Assembly: GCA_965194375.1 (NCBI GenBank)
Contig: CBDAEL010000007.1
Reading direction: 5' to 3' (one strand)
DNA from: Tabrizicola_A aquatica
Lineage (GTDB): Bacteria; Pseudomonadota; Alphaproteobacteria; Rhodobacterales; Rhodobacteraceae
DNA length: 64,000 nt
Both the position numbers and the translations under genes were made by a program. Numbering within the stretch: position 1 is the stretch's first letter; the number at the start of each line of letters is the position of its first letter. This document shows positions 44,746-54,002 of this stretch, one piece after another. The notes beneath the pieces were generated by a model. The model was not told the DNA's origin. It made no database searches and saw only the letters and a list, made by a program, of their open reading frames with translations.

Positions 44746-45888
44746 TCAGTCCAAGAAATCGGCGCGCGTCAGGCGCAGATCGCTGGCCAACCAGCGCGCC
44801 TCGATCTCTTTCAACCGCGCGCCCAGCGCCGCCCCCTGCAGATCAGGCATCAAATCAATCGCCGTCACCGGCATCACGCTGGCAGCACCACGAGCAACGT
44901 CAGTTTGCCAGTCCGTTGGCAAGGTGCTTTCCAACAGTGCCGCCCTCAGCAACACCGCATCGCGGCCCCCCTCGGCCCCCAGTTTCCAGCCCAGCGCGGC
45001 GGGCGACCACCCGCGTCCCACCGCATCCCGCAAGGCAGCAAGAACCGCCGCATCGGCCCGCGACAGGCGCAACCGGTCCTCCACATCTTGGCCGCCCAAA
45101 GCCGCCAACCGACGCTGCCAGCGTGGAGGCAGGCCGCTTTCCAGATGCACCAAAGGCGCCAAAGCACGTGTATCAGACCCCGGCAAGACACGGGTTAGAA
45201 CCCCTGCTTGCGCCATCGCTGCCACGGCGGGGGCGGGGGCGGGCGCGGCAAGAAGCTTACGAATTTCTGACCCGATCCGCTCGCGCGACAGACCATCCAC
45301 CCCTTCGGCCAATTCGGCTGAGGCGGCCAGCGCTTCGGCATCCATGCCTTGCCCGGGATCACCGTAATGGGCGTGAAACCGAAAGAACCGCAAGATCCGC
45401 AGATAATCCTCGCGGATACGCTGATGCGCATCCCCCACAAATCGCAACCGCCGCGCCACAAGGTCCGGCAAGCCACCCAAGGGGTCAATCACATTGCCCC
45501 GCAGATCGGCATAAAGCGCGTTCATGGTGAAATCGCGCCGCGCGGCATCTTCCGTGACATCATCGGCAAAGGCCACCACCGCGCGCCGACCATCGGTTTC
45601 CACGTCGCGCCGAAAGGTCGTTACCTCATGCGGCACGCCGCCCGCGATGACCGTCACCGTGCCATGCTCGATCCCCGTTGGCACCACGCGCAAACCTGCC
45701 GCTTCAGCCAACCGGGTTACGGTTTCAGGCCGGGCATCGGTGGCAATATCGACATCAGCCACCGAAACGCCCAAAAGCGCATTGCGGACACAACCGCCCA
45801 CGAACAAGGCCCGATACCCTGCCGCTTCCAAGGCCCCGCACAGGGCCTGCGTGCCGGGCTGTGCCAGCCAGTCCCCCGTGATCATCAT
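44746..45888 (-). CDS. cca: CCA tRNA nucleotidyltransferase
   Basis: 380 residues from the ATG at 45888, which overlaps the Nudix stop (an adjacent ATG at 45885 is possible). The polymerase-beta-like head has LFVGGCVRNALLGV and the metal-binding DVDIATDA; the RRDFTMNALYAD and EDYLRILRFFRFHAHYG motifs follow, as in class II CCA-adding enzymes. It adds or repairs the 3' CCA end of tRNAs. The C-terminal half is helical and less conserved. The Nudix and Hsp33 genes lie upstream in the same transcript. Confidence 0.9.
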   Translation of the reverse strand: MMITGDWLAQPGTQALCGALEAAGYRALFVGGCVRNALLGVSVADVDIATDARPETVTRLAEAAGLRVVPTGIEHGTVTVIAGGVPHEVTTFRRDVETDGRRAVVAFADDVTEDAARRDFTMNALYADLRGNVIDPLGGLPDLVARRLRFVGDAHQRIREDYLRILRFFRFHAHYGDPGQGMDAEALAASAELAEGVDGLSRERIGSEIRKLLAAPAPAPAVAAMAQAGVLTRVLPGSDTRALAPLVHLESGLPPRWQRRLAALGGQDVEDRLRLSRADAAVLAALRDAVGRGWSPAALGWKLGAEGGRDAVLLRAALLESTLPTDWQTDVARGAASVMPVTAIDLMPDLQGAALGARLKEIEARWLASDLRLTRADFLD

Positions 45889-46466
45889 CGCGCCACCCGC
45901 TCGGCCAGCCCACGCAAGATGCGCGCCGTTGCCCCCCAGATGTAATAGGGCCCATAAGGCACCGCATAATAGCGCCGCCATTCGCCGCGCCAGCGCCGTC
46001 GCTCGATCACATAAGACTTGGGGTCCAGCACATGCGCCAAGGGCACGGTGAAGACCTCATCCACCTCGCCCGCCTCGGGGATGGGGCGGAAATCAGCTGT
46101 AATCTGGCCAAGGACCGGCGTCACAATAAACCCGGTCACGGTTTCATGCGTGGGCAAGCGGCCCCAGATCTCGACCAGCTCCTCGGGCAGGCCCACCTCC
46201 TCGCGCGATTCGCGCAAGGCCGCCGCTTCAAGACTGGGGTCTGTCGCATCCAGCTTGCCACCCGGAAAGGCAATTTGCCCCGGATGATGCTTCAGCCGTG
46301 ATGAGCGTTTGGTCAGCAAAAGCCGATCCCCCCAAACCGCCACCAAAACCGCCGCAGGCCGCAACACGCGGCCGGGCGGCAGCTGGATCGCCGGGTTCAG
46401 GTCAAAATCAGACGAGGCGCCAGCGGGACGCAACAAAGCATCACGCAGGCGCGCGGCCTCAGGCAT
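45885..46466 (-). CDS. Nudix hydrolase, CoA-pyrophosphatase type
   Basis: About 193 residues (an upstream start at 46484 is possible). The Nudix box reads GGKLDATDPSLEAAALRESR followed by EEVGL, and the preceding SSRLKHHPGQIAFPGG with the LLTKRS strand is the UPF0035 signature of CoA-type pyrophosphatases. These cut CoA or related dinucleotides to 4'-phosphopantetheine and ADP derivatives. It overlaps hslO by eight bases and cca by four. Confidence 0.87.
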   Translation of the reverse strand: MPEAARLRDALLRPAGASSDFDLNPAIQLPPGRVLRPAAVLVAVWGDRLLLTKRSSRLKHHPGQIAFPGGKLDATDPSLEAAALRESREEVGLPEELVEIWGRLPTHETVTGFIVTPVLGQITADFRPIPEAGEVDEVFTVPLAHVLDPKSYVIERRRWRGEWRRYYAVPYGPYYIWGATARILRGLAERVAR

Positions 46467-47448
46467 TCTTCGCCTCAAACCCAAGCGTCTTTGGGTCCAA
46501 TTCGTAATGCGCGCTGCAGAACTGACAATCAGCGGTCACCACGCCCGCCTCGGTCGTCATGTGCTTGATGTCTTTTTGGCTGTAGATCGACATGGCTTGC
46601 CGCACCTTGTCTTCCGAGCAAGAGCACCCAAACCGCACCGGCTGGGCGTCAAACACCCGCGGGGCCTCTTCATGGAAGAGCCGAACCAACAGCTCAGTCG
46701 GCGAGACCGAAGGTCCGATCAACTCCAACTCTTCGACCGTTTCCAACAGCGCATTGGCCCGAGTCCAATTCTCGCTGTCTTCGCCCGACAGAATATCGAC
46801 GTGGCTCAAGAGCCCGCCTTCGCCCGACCCGGCCTCAGCCGCCACGGGGCGATTGCCGCCAATAGACGGCATGTGCTGCAGCATCACCCCGCCCGCGCGC
46901 CAATGAGACCGGCCGCCCGGCACCTGACTTTTGCCAAAGGTCAGTACAAAGCGGCTGGGCAATTGTTCGGACTGCGCGAAATAGGTTTCGGCACAAGAGG
47001 CCAGCGAGCCGCCCGCGATTGGGGTAAAGCCCTGATAGGGCACCATGCCTTCGCCCTGATCGATCATCACGGCAAAATACCCGTCGCCGATTTGGCTAAA
47101 GGGGGCAGCGTCATGATCCAGACGGTCCGCATCATAGCTGGCATAGGCGCGAATGCGCGCGGGTTCACCCTCTTCCGCGGGACCGTAATAGTCGGTGGCA
47201 ATCAGCCGGGCCGCGCCCTTTCCGCGCACCTGCAACGAAAGCTTCCAGCGCAGTTTCACCGATTGGCCGATCAGCGCCGTCAACAGCGCCATCTCGGCCA
47301 CCAGCGCTTCGATCACGGGCGGATAGCTGTGCTGCTTCAGCACCTGATCCAGAACACCGTCCAGACGGGCGACACGGCCACGCACATCGGCGCGGTCAAG
47401 CTGAAAGGGAAGGACGGTATCGTCCCAGGTGATGGTCTGCGCGGTCAT
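46459..47448 (-). CDS. hslO: Hsp33 redox-regulated chaperone
   Basis: 329 residues. Hsp33 is activated by oxidation and holds unfolded proteins. The zinc-binding cysteines are in FGCSCSEDKV (CxC) and DCQFCSAHYEL (CxxC) near the C-terminus, as expected. The N-terminal domain contains LTALIGQSVKLRWKLSLQ and GYFAVMIDQGE. An AGGAAAC site precedes the ATG. Confidence 0.95.
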   Translation of the reverse strand: MTAQTITWDDTVLPFQLDRADVRGRVARLDGVLDQVLKQHSYPPVIEALVAEMALLTALIGQSVKLRWKLSLQVRGKGAARLIATDYYGPAEEGEPARIRAYASYDADRLDHDAAPFSQIGDGYFAVMIDQGEGMVPYQGFTPIAGGSLASCAETYFAQSEQLPSRFVLTFGKSQVPGGRSHWRAGGVMLQHMPSIGGNRPVAAEAGSGEGGLLSHVDILSGEDSENWTRANALLETVEELELIGPSVSPTELLVRLFHEEAPRVFDAQPVRFGCSCSEDKVRQAMSIYSQKDIKHMTTEAGVVTADCQFCSAHYELDPKTLGFEAKNA

Positions 47449-47525
47449 ATGGGGTTTCCTAAGTCTGCCGTTCTTGGCATACCGCGCCTATATAGTCAGG
47501 GCAACCGTCGCACCAAGGGGGCATC

Positions 47526-47972
47526 ATGATCAGACGCTACGGCGAGCCGGTAGTGGCGGGGCAGATTTACCGCCGCCGTCCCGGGGTCTATGCTATCCTG
47601 CTGCGCAGCGATGACATCCTGCTGACCCATCAGGCCGAACCAGATAACGAATTCCAGCTTCCCGGCGGCGGCATTGATCCGGGCGAACACCCGCTGCCCG
47701 CTTTGCACCGCGAAGTGATGGAGGAAACCGGCTGGCGCATCACCGCTGCGCGCAGGTTCGGTGCCTTCCGCCGCTTTTGCTATATGCCCGACTATGACCG
47801 CTGGGCCGAAAAGATTTGCACGATCTATCTCGCCCAGCCCACGCTGCGGCTTGGTCCGCCGACCGAAAAAGGCCATTCCGCCCATTGGATGCCCGCACAT
47901 CAAGCGCTTGATCTTCTGGGCAATGACGGCGACCGCGCCTTGCTGGCACAAGCGCTCGCCAGCCGCTCTTAA
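47526..47972 (+). CDS. Nudix hydrolase
   Basis: 148 residues with a single Nudix domain: QLPGGGIDPGEHPLPALHRE followed by VMEETGW carries the complete box. The strand before it is ILLTHQAEPDNEFQ. AGGGGG sits just before the ATG. The substrate is likely a nucleoside diphosphate derivative, but the family is too broad for a specific call. It is divergent from hslO and converges on the response regulator gene. Confidence 0.85.
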   Translation: MIRRYGEPVVAGQIYRRRPGVYAILLRSDDILLTHQAEPDNEFQLPGGGIDPGEHPLPALHREVMEETGWRITAARRFGAFRRFCYMPDYDRWAEKICTIYLAQPTLRLGPPTEKGHSAHWMPAHQALDLLGNDGDRALLAQALASRS

Positions 47973-47989
47973 CCGGGATCTGGGAGGGT

Positions 47990-49261
47990 TCAGGCCCCCT
48001 GATAATCAAAAATCAGGGCCGAGACATCATCGGGAAACTCCACCCCCCCGGCATGTTTTGACAAATCCCAAACCAGTGCCTCCAAAAGGTCGGCACTGGG
48101 CAGCGTGGCATTGGCCATCAAAAGCGCCGTCAACCCTTCGCCCCCAAGCTCTTGGCCGTCAGGGGCCGGGCATTCCGTCATCCCGTCCGAAATCAGGATC
48201 AGCCGATCACCCGGCTGCAACTGGCCCGTCACCTGTCCATAGCTGGCCCCCTCAACCAACCCAATCGGCATGCCCCCATCGCCCAGCACATCCACCCGGC
48301 CATCGCGGCGCAGCACCAAAGGGTGCGGATGCCCGGCCTGCGTCAGCGCGAAGGCACCGGTGGCCATGTTCACCTCGGCGTAGGCCAAGGTAAAATACTG
48401 ATCAACTTGCAGATCTTCGATCATCAGGCGATTCAACCGCTCGGCCAACAAGGCCGGCGGATAGGCATCGCGCCGCCCCTGTGGCCCTGGTCTCAACGCA
48501 ATGTTCTGATCGGGTGATCCGCCAGATAACAACCCCGCCAGCCGCGCCGTCATCATGGCCGAGGCCACACCATGGCCCGACACATCGACCGCAAAGAGCC
48601 CCAGCCGGTGCGAATCGATCACGAAGCTGCCCACCAGATCGCCCCCGACATGACCCGAGGGCTTCAAAAGCAAGGACACAGTCCCTGCCCCGTAATCGCG
48701 GAACCGGTCGCGCACCAAGCCATCTTGCAGCTTGCGCGCCTCAATCAGATCACGGTCCAGCGAATCATAGAGTTTTTGCAGTTCATCGAGCGTGGTGCCG
48801 ATCAGCCGGTTTTTCTGCACCAACTCGCGCTGCATGCCCAAGATCCGCTCCCCCGCCCGCAGGCGGGCACGCAACTCGGTCAGGCTGACGGGTTTTGACA
48901 GGAAGTCATCCGCCCCAACTTCCAGCCCATCGGCCACCTCGGCCTTTTCCGACTTGGAGGTGAGCAGAATGAAATACCCATAGCCATCACGCGGCAAACC
49001 CTTGAAGCTTCGGCAAAACTCAAGGCCAGTCATCCCCGGCATCATCCAGTCTGACACCACCATCTCAAAGTCCGTGGACTGGCACGCGTGCAGTGCCTCT
49101 TCGCCGCTGGCGGCCTCAACCACCCGGTAGCCCCAGCGCTGCAACTGCAAGGCAAGAATCCGGCGCTGTGCCGTGCTGTCATCCACAACCAAAACCGGCA
49201 AAGGCCCTGAAAAGCCCGCCCCGGTTTGGGCGCCCACGGATGCGGACCTGGCCTCTGTCAT
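47990..49261 (-). CDS. Response regulator fused to a PP2C-type (RsbU/SpoIIE) phosphatase
   Basis: 423 residues from the ATG at 49261 (a TTG at 49279 is the alternative). Residues 20-140 are a receiver domain with the acidic pair VDDST, phosphoacceptor Asp71 (VVSDWMMPG) and Lys of LSKPVSL. After a coiled linker (about 150-185) comes a PPM phosphatase domain with SGHVGGDLVGSF, AVDVSGHGVASAMM and a C-terminal LISDGMTE. The metal motif is GGDLVG rather than the usual GGDYYD, but the Asp is kept. Such proteins dephosphorylate anti-sigma antagonists. Its divergent neighbour is an Hpt protein. Confidence 0.88.
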   Translation of the reverse strand: MTEARSASVGAQTGAGFSGPLPVLVVDDSTAQRRILALQLQRWGYRVVEAASGEEALHACQSTDFEMVVSDWMMPGMTGLEFCRSFKGLPRDGYGYFILLTSKSEKAEVADGLEVGADDFLSKPVSLTELRARLRAGERILGMQRELVQKNRLIGTTLDELQKLYDSLDRDLIEARKLQDGLVRDRFRDYGAGTVSLLLKPSGHVGGDLVGSFVIDSHRLGLFAVDVSGHGVASAMMTARLAGLLSGGSPDQNIALRPGPQGRRDAYPPALLAERLNRLMIEDLQVDQYFTLAYAEVNMATGAFALTQAGHPHPLVLRRDGRVDVLGDGGMPIGLVEGASYGQVTGQLQPGDRLILISDGMTECPAPDGQELGGEGLTALLMANATLPSADLLEALVWDLSKHAGGVEFPDDVSALIFDYQGA

Positions 49262-49438
49262 ACTCAACACCACAATCAACCCCCATCGCCCGACACCCCA
49301 TGTCAGCCCGTCCTGTTTGCGCCAGACGCCTTAAGACAAAATGAAATCTAAAATCCTTCGCAGCTTGCGACGGCGACTAACCCTTCCTTAAGGCCAGGGG
49401 CGCAAGACTGGCCTCGGGCTCGCAGCATGGGGCGTCTG

Positions 49439-49756
49439 ATGATCGACTGGGGTCGCGTGGCCGAACTTCGGGATGAGGTTGGCGCAGAAAACTTTTCCGA
49501 AATTGTCGCGCTCTTCTTGGAAGAGGCAGACGAGGCTACCCAGCACCCACTGGCGCCGGGCGATGCCAGATCGCTGGAATCCCTGCTGCATTTCCTTAAG
49601 GGCTCCGCCTTGAACCTCGGGTTCTCGGACCTCGCCCTCCTGTGCCAGACGGGTGAGCGCCTTGCCGCGCAAGGCAACACATCGACGGATATGACCCAGA
49701 TCAGGGCAGTTTATGCGGCATCAAAGGCGGCCTTCACTGCCAGACTTGACAGCTGA
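49439..49756 (+). CDS. Hpt-domain (histidine phosphotransfer) protein
   Basis: 105 residues from an ATG at 49439 preceded by GGGG; an ATG at 49427 is also possible. The helical bundle has the phosphorylated histidine at His51 in LLHFLKGSALNLG. FLEEADEATQ lies in the preceding helix. It passes phosphoryl groups between a hybrid kinase and a response regulator. It is divergent from the response regulator/phosphatase gene by 177 bases, and the two are plausible partners. Confidence 0.85.
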   Translation: MIDWGRVAELRDEVGAENFSEIVALFLEEADEATQHPLAPGDARSLESLLHFLKGSALNLGFSDLALLCQTGERLAAQGNTSTDMTQIRAVYAASKAAFTARLDS

Positions 49757-49814
49757 CCACCAGCGCGGCCTGACCCCCCTTGCGCCCGGCGTTCGTGGCG
49801 CTATGTTTTCCCAT

Positions 49815-49896
49815 ACCTCGGGGTGCCTGAAAGGGCTGAGATGCAGCGATGCGGACCCGTTGAACCTGAACCGGATCATACCGGCGGAGGGAAGGT
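49815..49896 (+). ncRNA. TPP riboswitch (THI element)
   Basis: The thiamine-pyrophosphate aptamer is clear: ACCTCGGGGTGCC at the start, GGGCTGAGA, the GACCCGTTGAACCTGAACC block and GGATCATACCGG, closing with GGAGGGAAGGT. The end AGGT pairs with the leading ACCT for the outer stem. It lies 49 bases before the thiB start. Bound TPP should lower expression of the transporter; no terminator hairpin is obvious, so control may be at the ribosome site. Confidence 0.95.
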
Positions 49897-49945
49897 GTAT
49901 GGAAAACCTCCATCCCGACCTATGCCGTCGCAATTGGAGGAAGCT

Positions 49946-50929
49946 ATGAGAACCATCCCCCTTTCTGCGGCTTTTGCGTGCCTTGCCAGCTTGGCAGCCG
50001 CGGAAACCCCAGTGCTTGACGTCTATACCTATGACAGCTTTGCCTCAGAATGGGGCCCCGGCCCGGCCATTGAAAAGGGCTTTGAGGAAAGCTGTGCCTG
50101 CGATCTGCGCTTTGTGACGGCCGGCGATGGCGCGTCACTTTTGGCGCGCCTGCAGCTTGAAGGTGCAGCCAGCGCCGCCGATGTGGTGGTGGGCCTTGAC
50201 ACCAACCTCACCGCACAGGCTGCCGCCACCGGGCTGTTTACCGCCCACGGCCAGCCCGCAGTCACCGGGCTGCCAACCCCATATGAGGACGCGAATTTCC
50301 TGCCCTTTGACTGGGGCTGGTTCGCCTTTGTGCACAACAAATCCCTCGCCAGCCCGCCGAAATCCTTTGAAGAGCTGGCCGCGTCCGACCTGAAGATCGT
50401 CATTCAGGACCCGCGCTCCTCGACCCCCGGTCTGGGGCTGGTGATGTGGGTCAAGGCCGCTTACGGCGACCGTGCAGCCGAAATCTGGGCCGGGCTGAAG
50501 GACAACATCGTCACCGTCACCCCGGGCTGGTCCGAAGCTTATGGCCTTTTCCTTGAGGGTGAGGCGGATATGGTGCTGTCCTACACCACCTCGCCCGCCT
50601 ATCACCTGATCGCCGAAAGCGATGACACGAAGACCGCCGCCGCCTTCGACGAAGGCCATTACCTGCAGATTGAGGTGGCGGGCAAACTTGGGGCCAGCGA
50701 CCAACCCGCGCTGGCCGATGCCTTCCTTGCCTATCTGACTGGCCAAGCGGCGCAAGGTGTTATCCCGACGACCAACTGGATGTATCCGGCCAACCCCTTG
50801 GCAGCAGGGCTGCCGCAAGGGTTTGAAACCCTGATACAGCCGGCCAAGTCGCTTTTGTTGTCACAAGAGGAGGCTGGCGCGCTACGCGATGCGGCCGTCG
50901 CGGAATGGCAAGCCGCGCTGGCCCAATAA
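49946..50929 (+). CDS. thiB: Thiamine/TPP-binding periplasmic protein of ABC importer
   Basis: 327 residues from the ATG at 49946 with a GGAGG site; the frame extending to 49823 is the riboswitch leader. A signal peptide (PLSAAFACLASLAAA) precedes DVYTYDSFASEWGPGP. Motifs of ThiB include VVVGLDTNL, PFDWGWFAFVHNK, DPRSSTPGLGL and TPGWSEAYGLFLEGEADMV. The protein captures thiamine, TMP or TPP for the ThiP-ThiQ importer. It is downstream of a TPP riboswitch and overlaps thiP by 25 bases. Confidence 0.95.
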   Translation: MRTIPLSAAFACLASLAAAETPVLDVYTYDSFASEWGPGPAIEKGFEESCACDLRFVTAGDGASLLARLQLEGAASAADVVVGLDTNLTAQAAATGLFTAHGQPAVTGLPTPYEDANFLPFDWGWFAFVHNKSLASPPKSFEELAASDLKIVIQDPRSSTPGLGLVMWVKAAYGDRAAEIWAGLKDNIVTVTPGWSEAYGLFLEGEADMVLSYTTSPAYHLIAESDDTKTAAAFDEGHYLQIEVAGKLGASDQPALADAFLAYLTGQAAQGVIPTTNWMYPANPLAAGLPQGFETLIQPAKSLLLSQEEAGALRDAAVAEWQAALAQ

Positions 50930-52455
50930 CAGCCCGCGCAACGGCCGCCCTTCTGGGGTTGGCCGTTGCCGCGCTGACCCTTGGCAGCGCCGCGCTGACG
51001 GCGGGCCATGCGACCGATTGGTCGCTTGGCCCTGCCGACGGCGCGGCGCTGCGCTTTACTGTTTTGCAGGCCGCGCTTTCGGCGCTGGTCTCGTGTCTTT
51101 TGGCCATTCCCCTCGCCCGCGCGCTGGCACGCCGCCGCTTTGCCGGGCGTGCGCTGCTTGTTCGCCTCTTGGCAGCACCTTTCCTGTTGCCGGTGGTGGT
51201 CGCGGTTCTAGGCCTTTTGGCGGTCTTTGGCCGTGCTGGGCCGGTGAACACCGCCCTCACCGGCCTTGGGCTGCCACCCCTGTCGATCTTTGGCCTGCAT
51301 GGCGTGGTGCTGGCCCATGTGTTTCTCAACCTGCCACTCGCCACACGCATGATCTTGCAAGGCTGGCAGGCCATCCCGGCCGAACGCTTTCGACTGGCCA
51401 TGGCGTTGGGCATGCCCCCTGCAGCGCAGTTTCGTCACCTTGAAGCGCCGATGCTGCGCAGCGTCTTGCCCGGTGCGTTGGCCACGATCTTTCTTCTGTG
51501 CCTGACCAGCTTTGCCGTCGCTCTGACCCTTGGCGGCGGGCCCAGCGCGTCAACCATCGAGCTTTCGATCTATCAGGCCCTGCGGTTTGAGTTTGATCTT
51601 GGCCGCGCCGCCCTTTTGGCCGCGCTGCAATTTGCACTTTGTGCAGCGGTCACGCTGACCACGCTGCGGCTGACCACCGGGGCGGTGTTCGGCCCCGGAC
51701 TGGGCCGACCGCTTTACATCCCCAACCCACAAGGGTGGCGACGTTTGGTGGATGGGGCGGTCATTGTCTTGGCCGCAGCCTTTCTTCTCGGCCCCCTCCT
51801 CGGCGTCACGCTGCGCGGGCTGCCCGGACTAGCCGAGATGCCAGCGGGTGTCTGGCCTGCACTCGCCCGGTCTTTGGCTGTGGCCATTGGTTCGGCCTTG
51901 TTGGCCAGTGCCATCGCCCTGACCTTGGCCCTTGCCGTCGCACGCGGGCAAGGCTGGCTTGAACTGACCGCGATGCTGCCGCTCTCGGCCTCGGGTCTGG
52001 TGATCGGGACGGGGCTGTTCTTGGCCGTGCATCCCGGCATCCAGCCCGAAACCCTTGCCCTTCCCGTGACTTTGGCCGTCAATGCTGCCATGGCCTTGCC
52101 TTATCTCTTTCGCCTTTTGCTGCCCGAAACCCGCGCACTTTTGGCCGATTATGGACGGCTGTCCGAAAGTCTTGGCCTCCATGGCCTAACCCGCCTGCGC
52201 CTCATCACCCTGCCACGGCTTGCCCGGCCCTTGGGCTTTGGCGCCGGGCTGGCCGCGGCCTTGTCGATGGGCGATCTGGGCGTCATTGCGCTGTTTGCCT
52301 CTGAACGCAGCGAGACGCTGCCGCTTTTGATCCAACGCCTGATGGGTGCCTACCGGATGGAGGCCGCTGCCGGGGCGGCGCTTGTCTTGGTTAGCGCCAG
52401 CTTTGCCCTGTTCTGGGCCTTTGACAGATGGGGAACCTCACGTGCTGCGGCTTGA
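50905..52455 (+). CDS. thiP: Thiamine ABC importer permease
   Basis: 516 residues with two FbpB-like permease halves (about 50-250 and 290-510), each with the EAA-like coupling loop (AERFRLAMALGMPPAAQ in the first half). About twelve helices are expected. The start at 50905 overlaps the thiB end by 25 bases; no better start is evident downstream. Together with ThiB and ThiQ it imports thiamine compounds. Confidence 0.93.
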   Translation: MASRAGPITARATAALLGLAVAALTLGSAALTAGHATDWSLGPADGAALRFTVLQAALSALVSCLLAIPLARALARRRFAGRALLVRLLAAPFLLPVVVAVLGLLAVFGRAGPVNTALTGLGLPPLSIFGLHGVVLAHVFLNLPLATRMILQGWQAIPAERFRLAMALGMPPAAQFRHLEAPMLRSVLPGALATIFLLCLTSFAVALTLGGGPSASTIELSIYQALRFEFDLGRAALLAALQFALCAAVTLTTLRLTTGAVFGPGLGRPLYIPNPQGWRRLVDGAVIVLAAAFLLGPLLGVTLRGLPGLAEMPAGVWPALARSLAVAIGSALLASAIALTLALAVARGQGWLELTAMLPLSASGLVIGTGLFLAVHPGIQPETLALPVTLAVNAAMALPYLFRLLLPETRALLADYGRLSESLGLHGLTRLRLITLPRLARPLGFGAGLAAALSMGDLGVIALFASERSETLPLLIQRLMGAYRMEAAAGAALVLVSASFALFWAFDRWGTSRAAA

Positions 52456-53134
52456 ACAGCTTGATATCCGGCAAGAGGGTTTTCACCTGATCGCCCATTG
52501 GGAAGTGGCCAAGGGTGCCAAGGTGGCCGTCATCGGGCCCTCGGGGGCGGGCAAATCCACACTTCTTATGGCGCTGGCGGGGTTTGTTCCGCATGGCGGG
52601 CGCGTTACGTGGGATGGGCAGGATATGGCAGCACTGGCTCCCGGCGACCGTCCGCTGTCGATCTTGTTTCAGGACCAGAATCTGTTTCCCCACCTGACAT
52701 TGGCGCAGAACCTTGGCCTTGGGCTCTCACCACGCCTGCAACTGGCTGCCGCCGATCATGCCCACATTGAGACCACCCTCGCGCGCGTCGGCCTTGGCGA
52801 CATGGGCAGCCGCAAACCCGCGCAACTTTCAGGGGGGCAACTGGGCCGCGCGGCACTGGCCCGTGCTCTGCTCCGCGCCCGGCCGATCCTGTTGCTGGAC
52901 GAACCCTTTGCCGCCCTTGGCCCCGCGCTTAAGGCGGAAATGCTGGATTTGGTTACCGAGACCGCCAATGAAACGGGTGCCACCGTGCTGATGGTTACCC
53001 ACGACCCCGCCGATGCCCGCCGGTTTGCCGATCTGACCGTGCTGGTGGCCGATGGTGTCGCCGCCGCCCCGGTGCCGACTGCAGCGCTCTTCGCCAACCC
53101 GCCCCCAGCACTTCGCGATTACCTTGGCGCCTAA
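52442..53134 (+). CDS. thiQ: Thiamine ABC importer ATPase
   Basis: 230 residues from a GTG at 52442 (GGGG eight bases before; the frame to 52346 lies inside thiP). Walker A GPSGAGKST, the Q-loop LFQDQNLFP, signature LSGGQLGR and Walker B LLLDEPFAALG are present. The start overlaps the thiP stop by 14 bases. The gene ends with a hairpin shared with petC. Confidence 0.94.
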   Translation: MLRLEQLDIRQEGFHLIAHWEVAKGAKVAVIGPSGAGKSTLLMALAGFVPHGGRVTWDGQDMAALAPGDRPLSILFQDQNLFPHLTLAQNLGLGLSPRLQLAAADHAHIETTLARVGLGDMGSRKPAQLSGGQLGRAALARALLRARPILLLDEPFAALGPALKAEMLDLVTETANETGATVLMVTHDPADARRFADLTVLVADGVAAAPVPTAALFANPPPALRDYLGA

Positions 53135-53138
53135 AGCA

Positions 53139-53166
53139 AAACCCCCGCCACAAGGGGCGGGGGTTT
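53139..53166. terminator. Bidirectional hairpin between thiQ and petC
   Basis: AAACCCCCGCC and GGCGGGGGTTT form an 11-base-pair stem around a six-base loop, between two convergent genes. The A-run and T-run on either side make it a candidate terminator for both, with a short T tail in each direction. Confidence 0.75.
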
Positions 53167-53190
53167 CAGCATTTACAGATCGCCGACGCC

Positions 53191-53979
53191 TTAAGCGTGC
53201 TTCTTCCCTTTGACGCCAGCCCAAAGCCGCTTGTTCGTCAGATAAAGCAGCGAGGTGAGCAGGACCAAGAAGATCACCGCCACAAAGCCGGTCTGCTTGC
53301 GCGCCATCATATGCGGCTCGGCAGCCCACATCAGGAAGGAGGCAACGTCCTCGGACATCTGCGACAGGGTCGCAGGCGTGCCATCGGCGTAGGTCACCTG
53401 ATCATCCGACAAGGGCGGCCCCATCGAAATCCAGCCGCCTGCAAAGGCGTGGTTTTCGTAGAAGGTGGTGCCGGCTTCTTCCTTCTCCTCACCGGTATAG
53501 CCGGTCAGGATCGAATAGATGTGCTCGGCCCCGCCCATGCCGCGGAACAGCTGGTTCATACCAGTGCCATAAGGCCCGCTGAACCCGGCCCGCGCCTTGG
53601 CCATCAAGGAAAGGTCAGGTGCGCCCGCCCCGGTGTTGGCCGGGAAGTTGTCGCTGTCCTTGGCTTCCCGCTCTTCACCGGTCTCTTTGTCGATCACGCT
53701 GTAGTTCTTGGCATAGGCCCGAACCTGATCGGCCGGCAGATGCGGCCCGCCCTCATCCGCAAGCGTGCGGATGGGGACATATTTCAAGCCATGGCAGCCC
53801 GAGCAAACCTCGGTGAACACCTGCAGACCGCGCTGCAGCTGCAGTTGGTCATAGGTGCCGAAGGGGCCTTCAAAGCTAAAGTCGACATCCTCGGTATAGG
53901 TCGCCCCACCCGCGGCCATGGCCGCTCCCGAGGACAAGACCAGTGCAGAGACGGCGCTGATTGCGATTTTGCGAAACAT
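53191..53979 (-). CDS. petC: Cytochrome c1 of the bc1 complex
   Basis: 262 residues from the ATG at 53979 (AAAGGAA site). A signal peptide (IAISAVSALVLSSGAAMAA) precedes the mature protein. The haem motif CSGCH is at C59-H63, the axial methionine is probably in PYGTGMNQLFRGMGG, and the C-terminal anchor is VAVIFLVLLTSLLYL. Electrons pass from the Rieske centre through c1 to soluble or membrane cytochrome c. It ends the petABC operon. Confidence 0.95.
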   Translation of the reverse strand: MFRKIAISAVSALVLSSGAAMAAGGATYTEDVDFSFEGPFGTYDQLQLQRGLQVFTEVCSGCHGLKYVPIRTLADEGGPHLPADQVRAYAKNYSVIDKETGEEREAKDSDNFPANTGAGAPDLSLMAKARAGFSGPYGTGMNQLFRGMGGAEHIYSILTGYTGEEKEEAGTTFYENHAFAGGWISMGPPLSDDQVTYADGTPATLSQMSEDVASFLMWAAEPHMMARKQTGFVAVIFLVLLTSLLYLTNKRLWAGVKGKKHA

Positions 53980-54002
53980 CTTGGTCAGTTCCTTTCCGTC
54001 AC

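Noticed and set aside
46309..47529. A 406-codon plus-strand frame opposite hslO and the Nudix gene
   Set aside because: It is antisense to Hsp33 with intact zinc motifs and is rich in Arg, Gln and His.
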